Below the pieces are notes generated by a model. It worked only from the letters and a program-made list of their open reading frames with translations, searched no databases and was not told the origin of the DNA. Position numbers and translations under genes: made by a program. 64,000 bases of DNA from Chionis minor (Eukaryota; Chordata; Aves; Charadriiformes; Chionididae), in assembly GCA_013398295.1 (NCBI GenBank), contig VZSF01003003.1:367061-431060 (forward strand). Reading direction: 5' to 3'. Position 1 is the stretch's first letter, and every line of letters starts with the position of its first letter. This document shows positions 38,353 through 52,585 of this stretch, in pieces.

Positions 38353-40191
38353 CTCTATCTTGCATCACCTCCATCTTGGGTCACTTGGTGAAATTCTCCT
38401 TGATTTTATGGGGTTAAAGCAGGGAAGTAGCTTTCCCTGCTCTTTGGTTATGGAAATGGAGTACAGATCTGGGAGGTAAGTGCTGCCCAATGGAGAAATC
38501 GCTGCCAAGGCTTTGCTGGCAGGTGCAGGTACACTGACAGCTTCCCATCTGAACTCTGCAGCTCTCCTTCTCTCGCTTATTTTCAGAGGTTGCCTGAAGC
38601 TTCACTTCTGCCTCATTTAATCTCATTTAATGCTGAAAATCATTTATCTCTATTTAACATAATTCACTGTCTCTATAACCTGGCAGTGGTAATAGATTCA
38701 GCTGGCTAATCTTTGTATAAAATTCCCAGTTTAGGTTTTATTTCCCTTGTATCATTTCAAATCTTTTTAAGGAAACTGAAGGGAATTCCTGCTGAAATGC
38801 CCTTGTGAAAGCTAAAATGCCATTTTTGAAAGATAAAATTCCCTTTGTTTCAACCTTTGAACATCCTACATAACTCAGTATTAATTATTTAGACATATGA
38901 TGTAAACGCAATACTTAAATAAGCATACAATAAGAGTTAAAATGAAACTATGCAGTAAAGTTTGATATATCAGAAAATATTTTGGTATTTTCAGAATAAA
39001 AGGGAAAAACTAAAAATGAAGTTCTGAAATTTCCTCTGGGAAAATGCATCAAAATATGATCATCTTCACTCTTAACCTTGCCGTGAATATCAGTATCCTC
39101 TGGGTCAACTTTGCAGTAGTGGCTCCGACTCCCTCTCCTCTTCTTCCTTTGCCAATGTTTCCCTCCCCTTCTTGGGTTCCACAACAGAGCTGGTATTTCT
39201 CTTATCTCTGCTAGCCATTCCCCACATCTAAACATGTAATTTCTCCTCATAACTCCCCTGATAGCTGGCTCCTGATCGTGTGTGCCCTCCCAGTAATAAT
39301 TCTTGCCAACCTCAGCAAACCATGTTGCTCTTCTGGCTTCTTTGGGTGCTCTCCAGGTGATTTGACTCATAAATATGCTTCTGCAAAACAGCTGGGCATG
39401 TACCCAAGCTCCTTTCTGTACTCTCCTTCCTATGCTCTGTATTGCTGTAATACCCAACCAGTCCGTAAAATGTTGTTATTCCCTACTATTTCAATAGTGG
39501 CTATGAAGTTTATTCAGATTTATAAAACAGAAGAAAGCAATTTTTTTGCACCTGCTCTGTTGACACTAACAATTTCTTTCTTTTTCGTTTACAAAGTGCT
39601 TCAATTTTGTATTACTGTTTTCCTCTTATTCATTCCTTACAGGCTTAGGACTTCATCAAAAAACACATTGAACATCCTCCACATTTAACCCAGTTTGCTG
39701 GAAGCTTTTTTCAAGAGACCTATAGAACTGAAGTAGAAAAGTGATGCCAGATCTAGTAAGAGTAAGAGACAGCTGCCTAAGGATACATCAGCATTTGCTA
39801 CCAAGTGGGAATTAATTCAATATTCAACATTATTGTGACTGGGTTTTTTTGCCAAGACTTGGGAGCGCTTGGGAGCTCTCTCCAGAGCAGGGCACTGCGT
39901 TGGGAGGCACGGTACAAGCAAAGGGCAAAGAAAAAAACAACACCCCAAAAGCCAAGGCACACAATAGACCACTTGCAATCTGCATAGATACGATTGCTGG
40001 AGTAACAATACTCATTGTTTTTTCTGCTTTTATCAAAAAGCCAATAGAGAGGCCCCACACCAGAGAGGCATAGGCTCTCATAGTACTGGGCATGAACTCA
40101 TTAGACAAAATATCTGGCTCCTCATAGTCCAGCCTGAACCGTAAAATCCAACTTCTGTTTGCATTTTCGCAATTGCTATCAAGATGACATT

Positions 40192-40207
40192 AAAAAAAAA
40201 AAAAAAA
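40192..40207. repeat. Poly(A) run of 16 bases
   Basis: This is a simple A run with no recognisable retroposon beside it. Confidence 0.85.
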
Positions 40208-42453
40208 TCCCCAAAAACCTGCAAGAGCGTAAATGGGATAGAAAGACAGTGCTGCTGTGGAAACAAACAGAAGAGTGACAATAAAAAATAACTGCTTAGA
40301 TGTGGACCTCGTCTCCTTACTGGACAAATGCGATACCCTGACTAGCAGCTACAGCTACTGGAGGCTGTGGTATCATATCCAGCAGTAATAATGGTAGGAA
40401 ATGAATGCCAGTTATATTTGGCAGACAACAGAGGTTCCAGGTGAAATACAATGCCAAGTACTTAAACAGCTCTGTCTGGTTTGGTGTGGATTGCCACTTA
40501 TTTCCTTGAGACCTAGAGCTAAAAGTGGATGCTAAGAGCTTTCCCGTCCAGCAAGTTCTTCTCCATGTAGTTAGAGGAAGTTGTCAGTAGAAACAGCATC
40601 TTTCTCAGCCTTTTTTTACCCTGTTTTTTTGGGGGTTTTTTTAACCTGTTTGTATAAGTGGAGATGTTATACTCATTTTTTTCCTGTGGAAAAATAAAAA
40701 ATAAAAAAAGTTGAGATAGGTTTTCTATATGCACACGTCTATTAGTGGCTGAGTGCAAGTTTTCTTGAAGGAGCAAACTTGACAAAAGTTTTGCATCCGC
40801 ATGTTAACTCTCATTAGATGTTTAAGCCTGTCCAGTTGGCAGATACAAATAAAGAGTTAGCAAGCCATTTCCTCTTCCATTTCTGTCTCCTCAATCTTTG
40901 ACAGATGTCTCAGCTGGAATAAAAATATAATAGTATAAATGTGTACAAAACAAGAAGGAAAAGGTAGATGATTTTCTTTGCCTCTCTAAAGGGTAATCCG
41001 TAATAACATACACCGCAATGGTAGAGTGTTATTGAGAGTCCTGCACACTCTATTTCAGGCAACTAGTGGTGCTTAAGGTATGGAGAAAAACAGAGCAGGA
41101 TTTGGAAGTGCAAAAAAGTCACTATGCCTGTGATTAGCAGGATATTTCAATTTCTGACACTCCTCAGCTTTTGAGATAAGTACCGAACTCCCTTTTGTCT
41201 ATCAAATTCACAACCATTTTACGGATATTCATGATCATCTGCTTTTGGGACTAAATGTAGGAATCAATCAGTATTTTAATGTAGATCAGTCATCACTGGG
41301 GATTTTATTCATGCTGTGTTCGGTTAACCATTTCAACATGAAAATTTATTTTGTTTAGAAGAAGATACGGGCCTGCTTCAGCAGGTGTTGTGGTCAGATT
41401 TCCTAGAAGCACGAAGAAATAAGGTAAAACACTGGAACCAGACTGGGTAGATTATATCCATCCATTGATTTCAGTGGGAGCAACATTTCACCCATGACCT
41501 TATTTCTGTAGGAATAAACGCATTCATTACTTTACTAAGCTTTATTTTAAAAGTCATCTGAGAAAAAATTTAACCGGGACAGTATTTGTGCTATTTCTAT
41601 GCAGGTAGTCAGGAATGAACTCATCATGGCAGTATTTCGTTTGCCAGAATTCTTTTCTTAGGTATTTTGAAATTTCTCTGCCTAGCTCAAAGATGATTTG
41701 TCCAGGGAATACAGCTGGGACTTAAGTATAATTTAAGAAATCATTGAGAAAGCAGCATTTTACATGTAACCAAATTATTTACCCCCCAAACCTGAGAAGC
41801 TTTCCTACAAAGATATTGTGTTCAATGGTTAAAATAAGTATCTCCATAAAGAGATTTGCACTCATCTAACCTCACTGTCTTCCAAACTGATTCATTAAAA
41901 CTTCCCCCGCTTCTCACAGCAGGCAGAGAGATGCAGCCCAAGAGGGGAGTTTGCTGTGACCGTGTGAGGCAATTGAAATCACAACACAAGCTGCCACTTT
42001 ACTTTCCATGGGACAGGGAATTAGCCTAGCAATTAGTCTGGACGTGCTGCTGTAAAAACAGCTCTTCAAAGCATGACGAGCAGTACTCACATTCCCCTAG
42101 GTGTCCTTACCACTGGGGACTGATTAGTTGAACAACTTCCTTGACTATTTCTCTGCATTGTGCAATGTTTAGTTAGAACAGATAAACTAGGATTGATTAG
42201 CAGCTGCAATTATTTAACCTACGGGATTTACTGCATTTGAAAACTGAAGACAGTCTGATGATACTCTCTGGAGGGAACATGCAGTTACTTCGAAATACAT
42301 GTGAAATATTTAGAGTGAAGTCATTCATCTGGCATGGTGAACATTTAATCTCTGTAATTTAGTCCTTGGTCTGTAACTGCACTTTGTTTCACAGGCAATT
42401 TTAGGGATTCTTTTATTTGATTAGAAAAATAGAATAAAAAAATTAAAATGTTA

Positions 42454-42487
42454 AAAAGAGGCTAGTGCTGAAAAGAGGCTACTACTG
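42454..42487 (+). repeat. Tandem duplication, 17-base unit
   Basis: AAAAGAGGCTAGTGCTG is followed directly by AAAAGAGGCTACTACTG, two adjacent 17-base copies with two differences. Confidence 0.85.
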
Positions 42488-44610
42488 AAGGCATCCACTG
42501 CAGAAGCCCATCTGAAACAGATGTGACAGGCCCTACCAGCAGAGCATGCTGGTGTAACAGCACTGGTTCCAGAGCACTACAGTGGAGAACCAGCCCAGGA
42601 AATTGTTATTAAGACACACAAGAGACTTCGTGTATTTGTCAGTGGCTGCTCTACATCTGTCTGTGTTCAAAATTCAGGTCCTCAGATTTCCAGCTGACTT
42701 TGGAGATTCTAAATTCTGTAGATACCCACATTTTTGTTCTCCAAAGACCTCATGTGAATAAAGACCTTTCAACCATGGTTGGAAGTAAACCAACATCTCA
42801 TTCATAACCACTCTGGTGAGATTTACCAGGTTGTAATTCTTTCATGTCTCATAATCACCTAGACATTAGCATTTTTAGAGCACATACAAGAGAAAAGCCT
42901 TGCACACACAGACCCCATGGAAGACAGGAGATGAACCCAGGGTTTTTTCTGGAGAAACAGAGATTCAGATCGCAGATACTAATGTATTTCATATGAAATG
43001 TTCCTTGAAGCAGGTGTCTGGAATCCAGGTCTCTTTTGGTATATTCCACTGGAATTTAGTTATGTTTAAGGACATTTTCCTTTTTCAATTAATACCAAAT
43101 TACAGAACAATTTGTGAGAGACCTGACTAAAACCAGGCCATATTTTGAGGCTAGAGTATTCACGAAGGATGTGTCGATTCATAGTCTCTTCAGAGTGGAA
43201 GGAACTGACTGTGAGTCTTCACATCTAGGTGAGGGCTGTAACCATTGAGCTGGTGGATGAAACAGTAGGAGTCACATTATTTATTGCAGACTTTCCTCCA
43301 AGGAAGGGTTCAGGGTAGTGATTCCTAACTGGAATGACAGGGCAGCACTCTGATGAGACTGAATTGAGTCCCATTGTCCCACTTGCAGCCTACTTTTTAT
43401 TTGCTACCTTAAATACTAGCTTTGATGGATCCTATTTGATGGCAGTTAACCTTCCTATGTACACTTCAGTGGCCTTAAGACTGTCGTTGGAGGTTATGGT
43501 TTCCTGCATTTGGACTGTCATGGGGCTGAATAAGTGTGCTTGATTTTTTTTTTTTCCTTTGGTTTGGTGAATCGTCTTTTAAGTAATAATGAGAGGTTTG
43601 AACATAGCTGAAGCTTTCCTGTACATTTCAAAGTTTCTGCTGGCACCCAGACAAGCATGTATCCTGGGTATCTGCCCCCCCAAGACAGGAGGTGGGGACA
43701 TGCAGACGCCCCCAATGGCAACATTCAGAGTGCTCCATCACTTGCTTGGACAGTGGTTGCAATGTGTTTGTGTTGTCTCTCTAGAAACTATCTAAACCAG
43801 CTTCTAAGTGTTTCCAAATTCTTTTGCCTGGGGAGGAGAAATCTGACAGTGGCTCTGAAATGCAAGCCTCCCACAGGATGCTGAATGTCAGCCTGCCACA
43901 GAGCCCTTCAGCGAGAAATATTTCTTGCTTGTTTGTCTTAAGGCTTTGTGTGGGCTTTTCGCAGCTTGAAATATTGTTTTCTACCAGTCCAGGTACAACA
44001 TCCTTTTAAATGTTTATTTATCTGTCCCGTACAACAATGAGATCTGGGGTTAAATGCTACAGATAAAAAGGAGATTGAACTAACATGCACAGAGATGCAG
44101 CTAATACCTCTAAGTAAATGCCATGTTCATAGGACTCTGGGTGAAATGGCATTAACCTGAAGAGTGTCATTTCTCTTATGTCTTCCCAATCATTCATTGT
44201 TCCTTTCTAACCTGATATTCTCCCTATCCTCTCATGCTTGCTCTCTGCATCTAGGCAGAGGCTTTTCATTGTGCAGGCATACCCTTGGCAGAATTTCTTC
44301 AGGCGAGCTACTTAGATAAAATCAGATAAAAGAGCGATTTTAGCCCTGCTTACTGAAGCATTTCCCTCCCTTTCCTTGTAATTCGTCTGAAACAAGCATG
44401 CTAGAGGTTGAAGTGAAGGGGGAGCAAGGGAACATTCTGTTACCTGTCCATCCTTGGGGTATTTCTTGAGATACTAGATGTAGTTACTCAGAAAATCGAC
44501 AGTTCATGAAAAAAGAAAAACGTAGCTTACAACTGGGAAAAGACTCAGACAGAAGCTCAAGTACTATTCTAAATATTTAAGCCATCCAATTCAGAAGAAC
44601 AATGGTTTAA

Positions 44611-44650
44611 AACAGTTCCTTGCCTTATTAAACAGTTCCTTGTATTATTA
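44611..44650 (+). repeat. Tandem duplication, 20-base unit
   Basis: AACAGTTCCTTGCCTTATTA is followed directly by AACAGTTCCTTGTATTATTA, two copies with two differences. Confidence 0.9.
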
Positions 44651-45960
44651 AGCCACTGAGTCACTAATTTCCTTGTCAGCAGGAAAGTAGCTCCTATGTA
44701 AAAGACAGCAACGAAATCAGAAAAATTGCCTAAAGGTAAGTCAGTAGCACTGTTTCGCTAAGGCTACGGCACAGGTCTTCAGCTGACCCATCCAGCTGAC
44801 CGGGGCCAATTTGTAGCAGGTGAGGATCTCTTCCCAGCAATCACATGGCAGCGGTCGATGTGAGATGTCACAAACACTGTGATTGTTAAGCAACTAAGCC
44901 TTCTTGAGTGCATTGGTTACAGCCTAATAGTGCTCTACCTTGCTAACTGGTAGGCAAAATTAGTCACTCACTATATGGCATTAACAGGTCATGATCAAGG
45001 CTTATCATTAATTTTCATGGATATAAAATATTAATTTCTTCAGATTACCTGCATATGAGCCAAGTATCCCTCACATGAAAAGAGGAATTTCATTTGTCGG
45101 GGGAAATATAACCCCAAAGTCTTTGGGAGCTCTGATGATAAACTCCCTGCTATTTCTAACAGGCTAGAAGGAGAGGAAGGAAAAAAAATCTACCTTGGTA
45201 TAATTCAAATCTTGTCTTTTTGAACCACTTTTTCAAGCTGCTGTGCCTCAGGAGCCAGCAAATGTGGGATTTGGCCACACGGCACACACGCCTGTGTGCA
45301 AGGAGGGAGCCTGCGGACCATATGGGGAAGGTGTCTTCTCATCAAGTTTTGGAGAGTGCAAAGCAGGGGGACACTGCAGCAGCTAGGGCCAATGCTCACC
45401 ACGCTTGTTTGGGAGACAGCATGTCTCACAGAGTTCCTGCTCTGGAGAAGAAGAATACAGTCCAGCACACCACTTCTGGGAGGTTTCCAAGTTGCTGCAC
45501 GCTGATAGGGAAGCACTACACAAGAAGCTGCGTGTATACCGTGGGCAACTGGACAGCAAAATACTTCTCAGGTTCTTGCCATATTACAGTGTACAGGTTG
45601 GGTGTCACAGAAAACTGGCTTTTGTGGAAGATGAAGGAATTTGTATTTTGCAGTAGTTCAGCATTTATCAGGAATCATCTCTGATTGTTATGAACAATGA
45701 GATAAATCTGCTTTTTAATGGTTTTCAAATTACGTTCAATTTTATGCTTTCAAAAACTTCTCAGTCAAGCTTATTCAGCATGATTTTCCATTCTGTTTTC
45801 CAATAATTAATGAAATAGTATCTTATTTCATTGTGGAATATGTCAGCTCTGTGTGGCATTGGAACTGGAATGAAATAACAGGAAGAATTTTATCAGGGAT
45901 GGGATAAGGTCTGCTCTATAGTGGAAATTCAGACTGTGTGGTTTCCCCGCAGTGCCATAT

Positions 45961-46020
45961 GCGGTTGGACTTGATGATTTTAAAGGTCTTTTCCAAACTA
46001 AATGATTGTATAATTCTATG
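45961..46020 (+). mobile_element. CR1 LINE 3' tail fragment, plus strand
   Basis: GGTTGGACTTGATGATTTTA is followed by AAGGTCTTTTCCAAACTAAA and a decayed terminal repeat ending ATTCTATG. It is the last 60 bases of a CR1 element, with substitutions in the terminal repeats. Confidence 0.9.
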
Positions 46021-46472
46021 TGACTGGCCTGTCCAAATCCAGCCCATAATCCAAATCCAGCATGATCCAAACCTTGTTTCTAATAACACATAAGGTGATC
46101 ACTTCTGTAGCCCAGTCTGCTGCCAAACCCCAGTAGAATGGAAACAATACCACAATGGCTGAGCTTCACAGCACTGGCAGCAGGACCTGGGAAATCTGAT
46201 GGAGATCTGTTTCTAAAAGTGAATTTATCCCCCTTCTGAGCCATAGAAATGGTTTCTCCAAAACAATAATGAAAAAGAATGATTTTACAGAAGGAAAAGT
46301 TGTATTTCAGAGATCATACGTTATATCTTTTTGAGTCACAGAAGTCAAAAGAAAAAAAGAAAAGAGACAGTCCTCAGGAAAATTAGAAGGACTTTTTGAA
46401 CTTGGAAAGAAAACTTTGTTACAATGCCAAAAGAATTATTTTAGAATTTTTCCTGTTGGTTTTTTTGGTGGG

Positions 46473-46488
46473 TTTTTTTTTTTTTTTT
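46473..46488. repeat. Poly(T) run of 16 bases
   Basis: This is a simple T run; nothing recognisable is attached. Confidence 0.85.
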
Positions 46489-49400
46489 AAGAACGTTTCC
46501 TGGCTTAATTGACATTACTAACTTGTTTTCATTTTTTACCAAACATGTGGGAAGAGCCATTAAGCAGTGTTTATCAATAGTAAAAAGCAGTAAAGTATGA
46601 GCTGAGTTACATGGAGTAGAGCAGTGCAAAGCAAGATTTCAGGGGAAGCAAACTAATGGAGCAAAGCTAGTATGATTTTCTGAAAGATGTTGTCATGATA
46701 TTAGGTTGCGGCAGGGCATGCCTGAAATTAAAACTGCTGAAGCAAATGGAAAAGTCAAATTAGCTAAGAAGGTTTTAAAGCCAAATCCTGTAGTATGAAG
46801 TAGTCTTTACTCAACTGAAATTATGAAGAATAAATGCTTGCTCCTAAAATTATGACTTTACAGGAATAACCTATTGCTCACATTTAGTTTCTCGGCCTAC
46901 TTTATATGATTAGAAAAAGGAATCCAAGTAAGCTCACTATACTTATACATTTCTTGGTATAATTTGTGTTCTATACATCTGCCTTTTAGATGACAAACCT
47001 TTAGGGACCAGATCTCCTGCAAAACATCAAATGAGTTCATCATCTAAGTAAAAAAAGATAGTCTTGTGCAACAAGAGGAACTGCTGAGCAGATTAACTTT
47101 GGAAAAATAGTATGGCTATTTCTGCAGCTGGTAAAAATTGGCAGGATTTTATTTTTTGATACACTTTTGAGGTATGGGAACGGATCAAAGATACGTGAGA
47201 AGACACCTACCTGTATCTGCCTATGTCAAATATTGCTGCAGTATCTGCTCTTTCCATTATAGCAGACTCCAAACCTACGTGTTTAAAGGAAAAGAATCCA
47301 ACTATTCAATGTAAAGCGGATATAAGTATGAAGGAAGACTAAATATAAAATAAAGTTGTGTTGACATATAAGTTTGAAATAGAAAACACTTGGCTGAATA
47401 AACTGTTTGTTCATCTTTCTTTCTGCGGACAGACCAACTTTGCCTTGCTTGTGCTGTGATCTGTCTAGAAGTGACTGTATTAGGGCTAAAACCTATCCAA
47501 GAGGCTGGTTTTCTTGGCATTAGGTGCCAGAATTAATCAAATTGAAGTCTGTCTTCCACCACAGTCTTTCTGTTCTGTTTTAGGTCTTCTATGGTCTAAC
47601 TTATAAGTAACTTTCATTAACTTTGTGATAGCTACATGTCTTCAGGACATGGTTCCTCTTTCCTGCTCTGCACCGTGGTCATGAAAGGACCTCCCTTATT
47701 CACAGAGGAGCATAAGTAGAACTGACAACGCATTACCTGGGACACTGTGCCTTGAGGCTTAGCCATGTGCTGGGTGCAGAGGTGTCTCCAGTTTTCCTGT
47801 TGATAGGATTTCTTAGCTCATATGCAGTGTCAAGAAAATGCAGTTTCACTAAGTTTGCAAAGTCACTCCTGGCCAGCAGCAGCCTTAGTGCTTTCATGCA
47901 AGGCTGAGACTGGGTGGGTAACTGCTGACCCCAGGCTGAAAGCCCTCAGGGCACAACGCAGAGACAGTTGATATGGCTCTGCAGCAACGTGTGTGCCTGC
48001 AGAAGCTGAAACACTTTCTTTATGTTCACTTAACCACTCAGCCTCAGCCCCGATGCCTCAGATAATGGGCGCCCACCTGTAGATTCAATATCCCTAATAC
48101 CTGCATTAATGGTGGACACATAAGCACCCTGAAAGGACTCCTAGGTCTTGTATACCTCCAAATGATGCAACACTGGGTTTTGCCTGTGTTTCTTCGCAAT
48201 ATCCTCGGCCAAATCGTATTTCATATGCCAGGCTTCCAATATTTCTCATTGATATGAAAAGTCTCTATGAACAGGGTATACATGAAATCTCTGACTAGCC
48301 TTTGTCATGTCATTACAAAGGGAACTTTATGTTGAGAAAATCAGGCTTAGTGAGACTGACTGTTTAGGGAGAACATGCTTCTCCCTGTACTTCATAGGAG
48401 AGAACAGGACAAAGCATTTTGCTTCCTTCTATTCAATACTTTTTGGTCAGATTTTATTACTTTCATACTTCTTTTAGTGAGAACGATGCATTTGAAATGC
48501 AATTCAATCTTACAAAATTAGTGTTTCATTAAAAACCTGATATTTCTACTTTTATTTTTGTTCCAGCCCAAAAGTGGAAGAAAATATTTGGAAATTCAGG
48601 ATTACTCAAAGGACAGGAATTTTTGTTTTTGACAAGGATCACTGGTTATCAGGCCTGCATTTCACACATCCTGAATGCTCTGACTGCTTCCAGACTGTGT
48701 TCATGGAAGTTCAAGAAGTTCCTCACTGAGTGGCTTCTATAGGACAAATTCTGTCGGTTTGTGATTTACTCTTATGTTCGTCATTCTCAACCACAAATGC
48801 ACTCATGAACCTGCCTGCTGTTTTATTAGCATGACTGGATCCACATGAACCGAAATCTCCAGCCTTTCCCATAATCTGCTACAAGGCCATGCCATAAGAG
48901 CTTCCTGATTCAGCTCATGTGCAGGGAACCAACTCAGGAACCATTACACAACACATAAGGTGTAAATTTATTTTCCCATGCTACTCTCCACCCATCCCAG
49001 CCACTAACCAAGTATTAGGTGTGACAGAAGACATCTTGTCAGACGTGGGTAAATGTGATAGATCATTTGTGTCTGCTGTAGCGTTTCTCTTTCCTCTTTT
49101 TTCACCAGTCAATGGGAGAATTTAATTCTCAGAAACTGATTGTGTTCCCTTCAGATTTCCAAATACAGAAGGTGATGAAAAACATAGCTAGCATCTAAAT
49201 TCTCTTTGGGGTTGAACTTCGAAAGAAAAATTGAGAAATATTTTCCAGTTATTTCACACTTTGTGACAAAAAATGTGAGGCAGAAGTCAAGAAGTCAGTG
49301 CCAGAAAATAAAGTTCTCCCTGGTGGATGATGGCAAGAATTGATTCAGTGCAGCAGCACCTCTGTTAGCTGAAAGGCCTGAGAATGTGAGTGCCATGACA

Positions 49401-52400
49401 GAGACCTTGATGGTTACCACACACTCACCTCAGTCCCATTATTGAGATTTTGTGACATGACAACAGAGTTGGATATTAACGGGGTGGGAGGGAACAACGC
49501 ACCACCCAAGGACAAAAAATATTAAAATGAAGGATTAAAACCACCCTGTGTATCCTGGTTGATCCTTCTGAAATATTTAAAGCTAATTGTATCATTATCA
49601 ATAGAATGGTAATGTTTTTATTCGGCAGTTTTTCTGGTTTGCCTTTCAGTTGGATGATAGGTGGATATGAAATTCAGCTTCAGTTCTTCTCCCCGGAAAC
49701 TATCACCCTTACTTTACACTTCTTTGTGGCCTCTTGACACGGCGTAGGCCCTTAACTGAGCTGACAGTCCTGTCTCTCCTTCACCAGGCAGTCTGCTGCT
49801 TCTCCTTCTCATTCATGTGGACAAATACATACATGTGGCATGAGCTATTGAAATTTTGAGTCTTAGTGCTCATGAAAAGGCTAAATGACAGAATTCAGAC
49901 CTTTTACCACCTGCATATTTTTTAGTCAACTGTGCCGGTTCGAGGCTCTTGAAATTTCAACTTTCTTCAGAGACACCTGTTCTCTGCATCCCAGCCTTGG
50001 GCCATGAGCTTATTCCATATTGTGCATCAAGTAATCTTCCAGAGCAAAAAACGCCCTGGTCTTGGGTCTTACTGGAACTAGAAGCGGCAAGTGAAAGGCT
50101 GTGTATCACAGGAATCTGAACTATTCAGTATGTCAACACTATTTGAAGGGCCACGTGTGCGTCATGTTCTTGTTTGCAAGCTAATTAGATTACTTGTTTT
50201 GAAAGATGGATTAATGAGTTAATCACAGGGTGCGGTGGATGTTTTTTCTTAATGTTCTGAGACCAATTTAACATGAAGGCTTTTATTTTTTATATGTATG
50301 ATTCATTTCAGAACTGGAAAACACAGAAAACAGAAATGTGAAAATGTTAACTGTGTTAAAAAATGAAAATTATAATCACTGCCATCTTTGGCACAGAGGG
50401 CTTTCTTTTATGTTATGTGAAACTGTAGATAGTACCAGCAACCATAGAAAGAGGGAATTACGTGAGAGCTTTCTAGTTAATAAATCAGAGCTGAATGGAA
50501 AAGGGTGTGGTTCTGATTGCGCCAAATGCTGGATAGGTTTCTTGTTTGCAAAACTGAAGCCGGGGGTGGTTCACACTTTGATATCTTCTCATGCTGCAGC
50601 ATTTATGGAAATTCTACTATTTTTTGTCTTTATTCAAATTAATTAAATTTTGGGCAACTCCTAATACTACAAAATGCACTAACGCAAATTTATTGACTCA
50701 GAGATAGAAGGCAGCATGGACTGAGATCTGGCCCTGAATTCTGCATTTATGGCCAATTCAGCAGTTGCACGAAGTTGGACAGTTGTATGTGCAAATGCCT
50801 TGTCACTTATTTTCCTGTTTTTCAGTTTTCCTGTTCTAGACAGCTGCCCACCTGATGAGCCAAATTCTGCACATCCTTTTCTTGGTCTTCTAACCCCCTG
50901 GGCACTGCATGGTGGGATCCTGGCACTTGGCAGGCAAGAAGATAAAGAGTCTCAACGTTAGGCAATGCCAAAGTGTGGGATTCTGAGCAGGACAGTTTGC
51001 ATGAACCATGAATCATCTGGTCTTCAAACAGCTTGAAAAGGAGAGGTGGAGCCAAATTTTGAAAAATATTTACCTCCATAAATAAAGATAGAGATAAATG
51101 TCCAAGGGCAGAGATAAGGTGCCCTAGACCCTTTTTAAAAGTTCCCGGGAAATTCCCTATCAGTGGGAGTTAGGCAGCTAGACACTTAATAAAATCCCAC
51201 AAATCAAACACCTTTGTAAATGTGGTCTTTGCTTCCTGATCCCTCCTGTTTTCACCTTCAGCTGTACCAACAGTCTCTGTACACATACAGGATGTGCAGT
51301 TCCTTCCCCAACAACCTCCTTTTGGTTCTCCTTCATTACTAAAACTGAGAAAATGATAGAGACCTATGTACAGCCTGCAAAATCTGCATTACTAATAAAG
51401 GGGACATTGTAGAAACCAAACATATCCAATAAGATCTCTCTGAGACAAGGCAGAGTTTCCATACTTGTTGATTAGGATAATAACCATTTTTATTGGAAAT
51501 TGACTGGCTGTTAAATTGAAATTTAGCAGGCAAAACACACAGAAAGATTGAGTCCTAATTGTGTTTTGGAGCATGACTAAACAAGTGTCTGTAAAAGAAT
51601 AAGAATAGGGCTGACAATGGTGAATGAATATTACCAATAATGCATACCATTGCTAGGTATGTATTTAGTTATGTATCATAATTTCTCTTCATATCTGCTT
51701 AATTTGAATGCAATAAAATAGAGGAAGAGCTGCCACAGTCATCGAGCAGTTGCAAAGATCTCGAAGTCATGCTTTGGTGTGCCTTATGGAGCATTTACTC
51801 CAGCGCTACTGAGATTTATTGCATCAGCTGGGAAACAAAATAGCCATTATTTTATGTTTTTGGATGTCTGAAGGAGAAAAATATTACTTTTAGGCTTTTG
51901 ATGAGTATAGTAATGCATTTCAAAGCTCTATTAGATAGATGAATTTTTTATTTCTTTTGCTTTTTGTACATCAGCTGGTGTATGACAGTGCTGTAACATG
52001 ACATGGCCAACACTTTTATCACATAGTGCTCAAAGGATGTAAATCAATATTGTTCTTTTGAGTAAAAAACGCTGCTTTGACCATAGAGCATGGTGTACGG
52101 AAAAGGCAGTGGGAGGGATTTGCTGGAAGGGGCAGGGAAGGAGGGCTCTGTCACCATCCTCAGCACCCTGGTGGGCCAGCTCATGTGGTGGCAGCCCCCT
52201 GCTCTCCTTCTCCTCATTGCCACCTCGCCATTCCCACCCGGAGTGGTGCACCCAGCGCTGTGTCCCCCCATGTCCTGCTCCTCTTGCTCTGTAACTCTCA
52301 GCCTGTGTCCCCAGCACTGAGCTGCCTGTACCTCTGGAGAGCACTGGGGTAGACATCCTCCCTGAATCAAAGCGAACCTCCCAGCACAGGCTGTGGCTTG

Positions 52401-52524
52401 CACTGGGAACAGGGATTTCCCCAGGTAATGGCAACGGGAAATGCCCCTAGTGCCCGGAAGGATGGACTCAGCTGGATCCTTATTTTTTCTGCGATGTCCT
52501 CAGAAAACTTAACAGTCACTCGTA

Positions 52525-52585
52525 CTCATAGGAAAATTGGGGCTGAAAGGAGCTTGGAGGTCATCTGGCTAACAAGCACCAAGTG
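52525..52585 (-). mobile_element. Possible decayed CR1 tail, minus strand
   Basis: The plus strand CATAGGAAAATTGGGGCTGA, followed by GGAGCTTGGAGGTCATCTGG, resembles the reverse complement of a CR1 3' end (tail repeat, a TTGGAAGG-like block, then ATCATCTAG). It is too diverged to be sure. Confidence 0.4.

Larger units (their letters stand above)
38353..45960. other. Intergenic sequence, no gene seen
   Basis: The open frames at 38948-39457 (minus), 39278-39688 (plus) and 45220-45684 (plus) are the longest but show no known domain. The remainder holds the A16 run at 40192 and two small tandem duplications. Confidence 0.65.

Noticed and set aside
45220..45684. 154-codon plus frame with several cysteines
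   Set aside because: Other frames in the same stretch are also open; no family recognised and no splice or promoter evidence.
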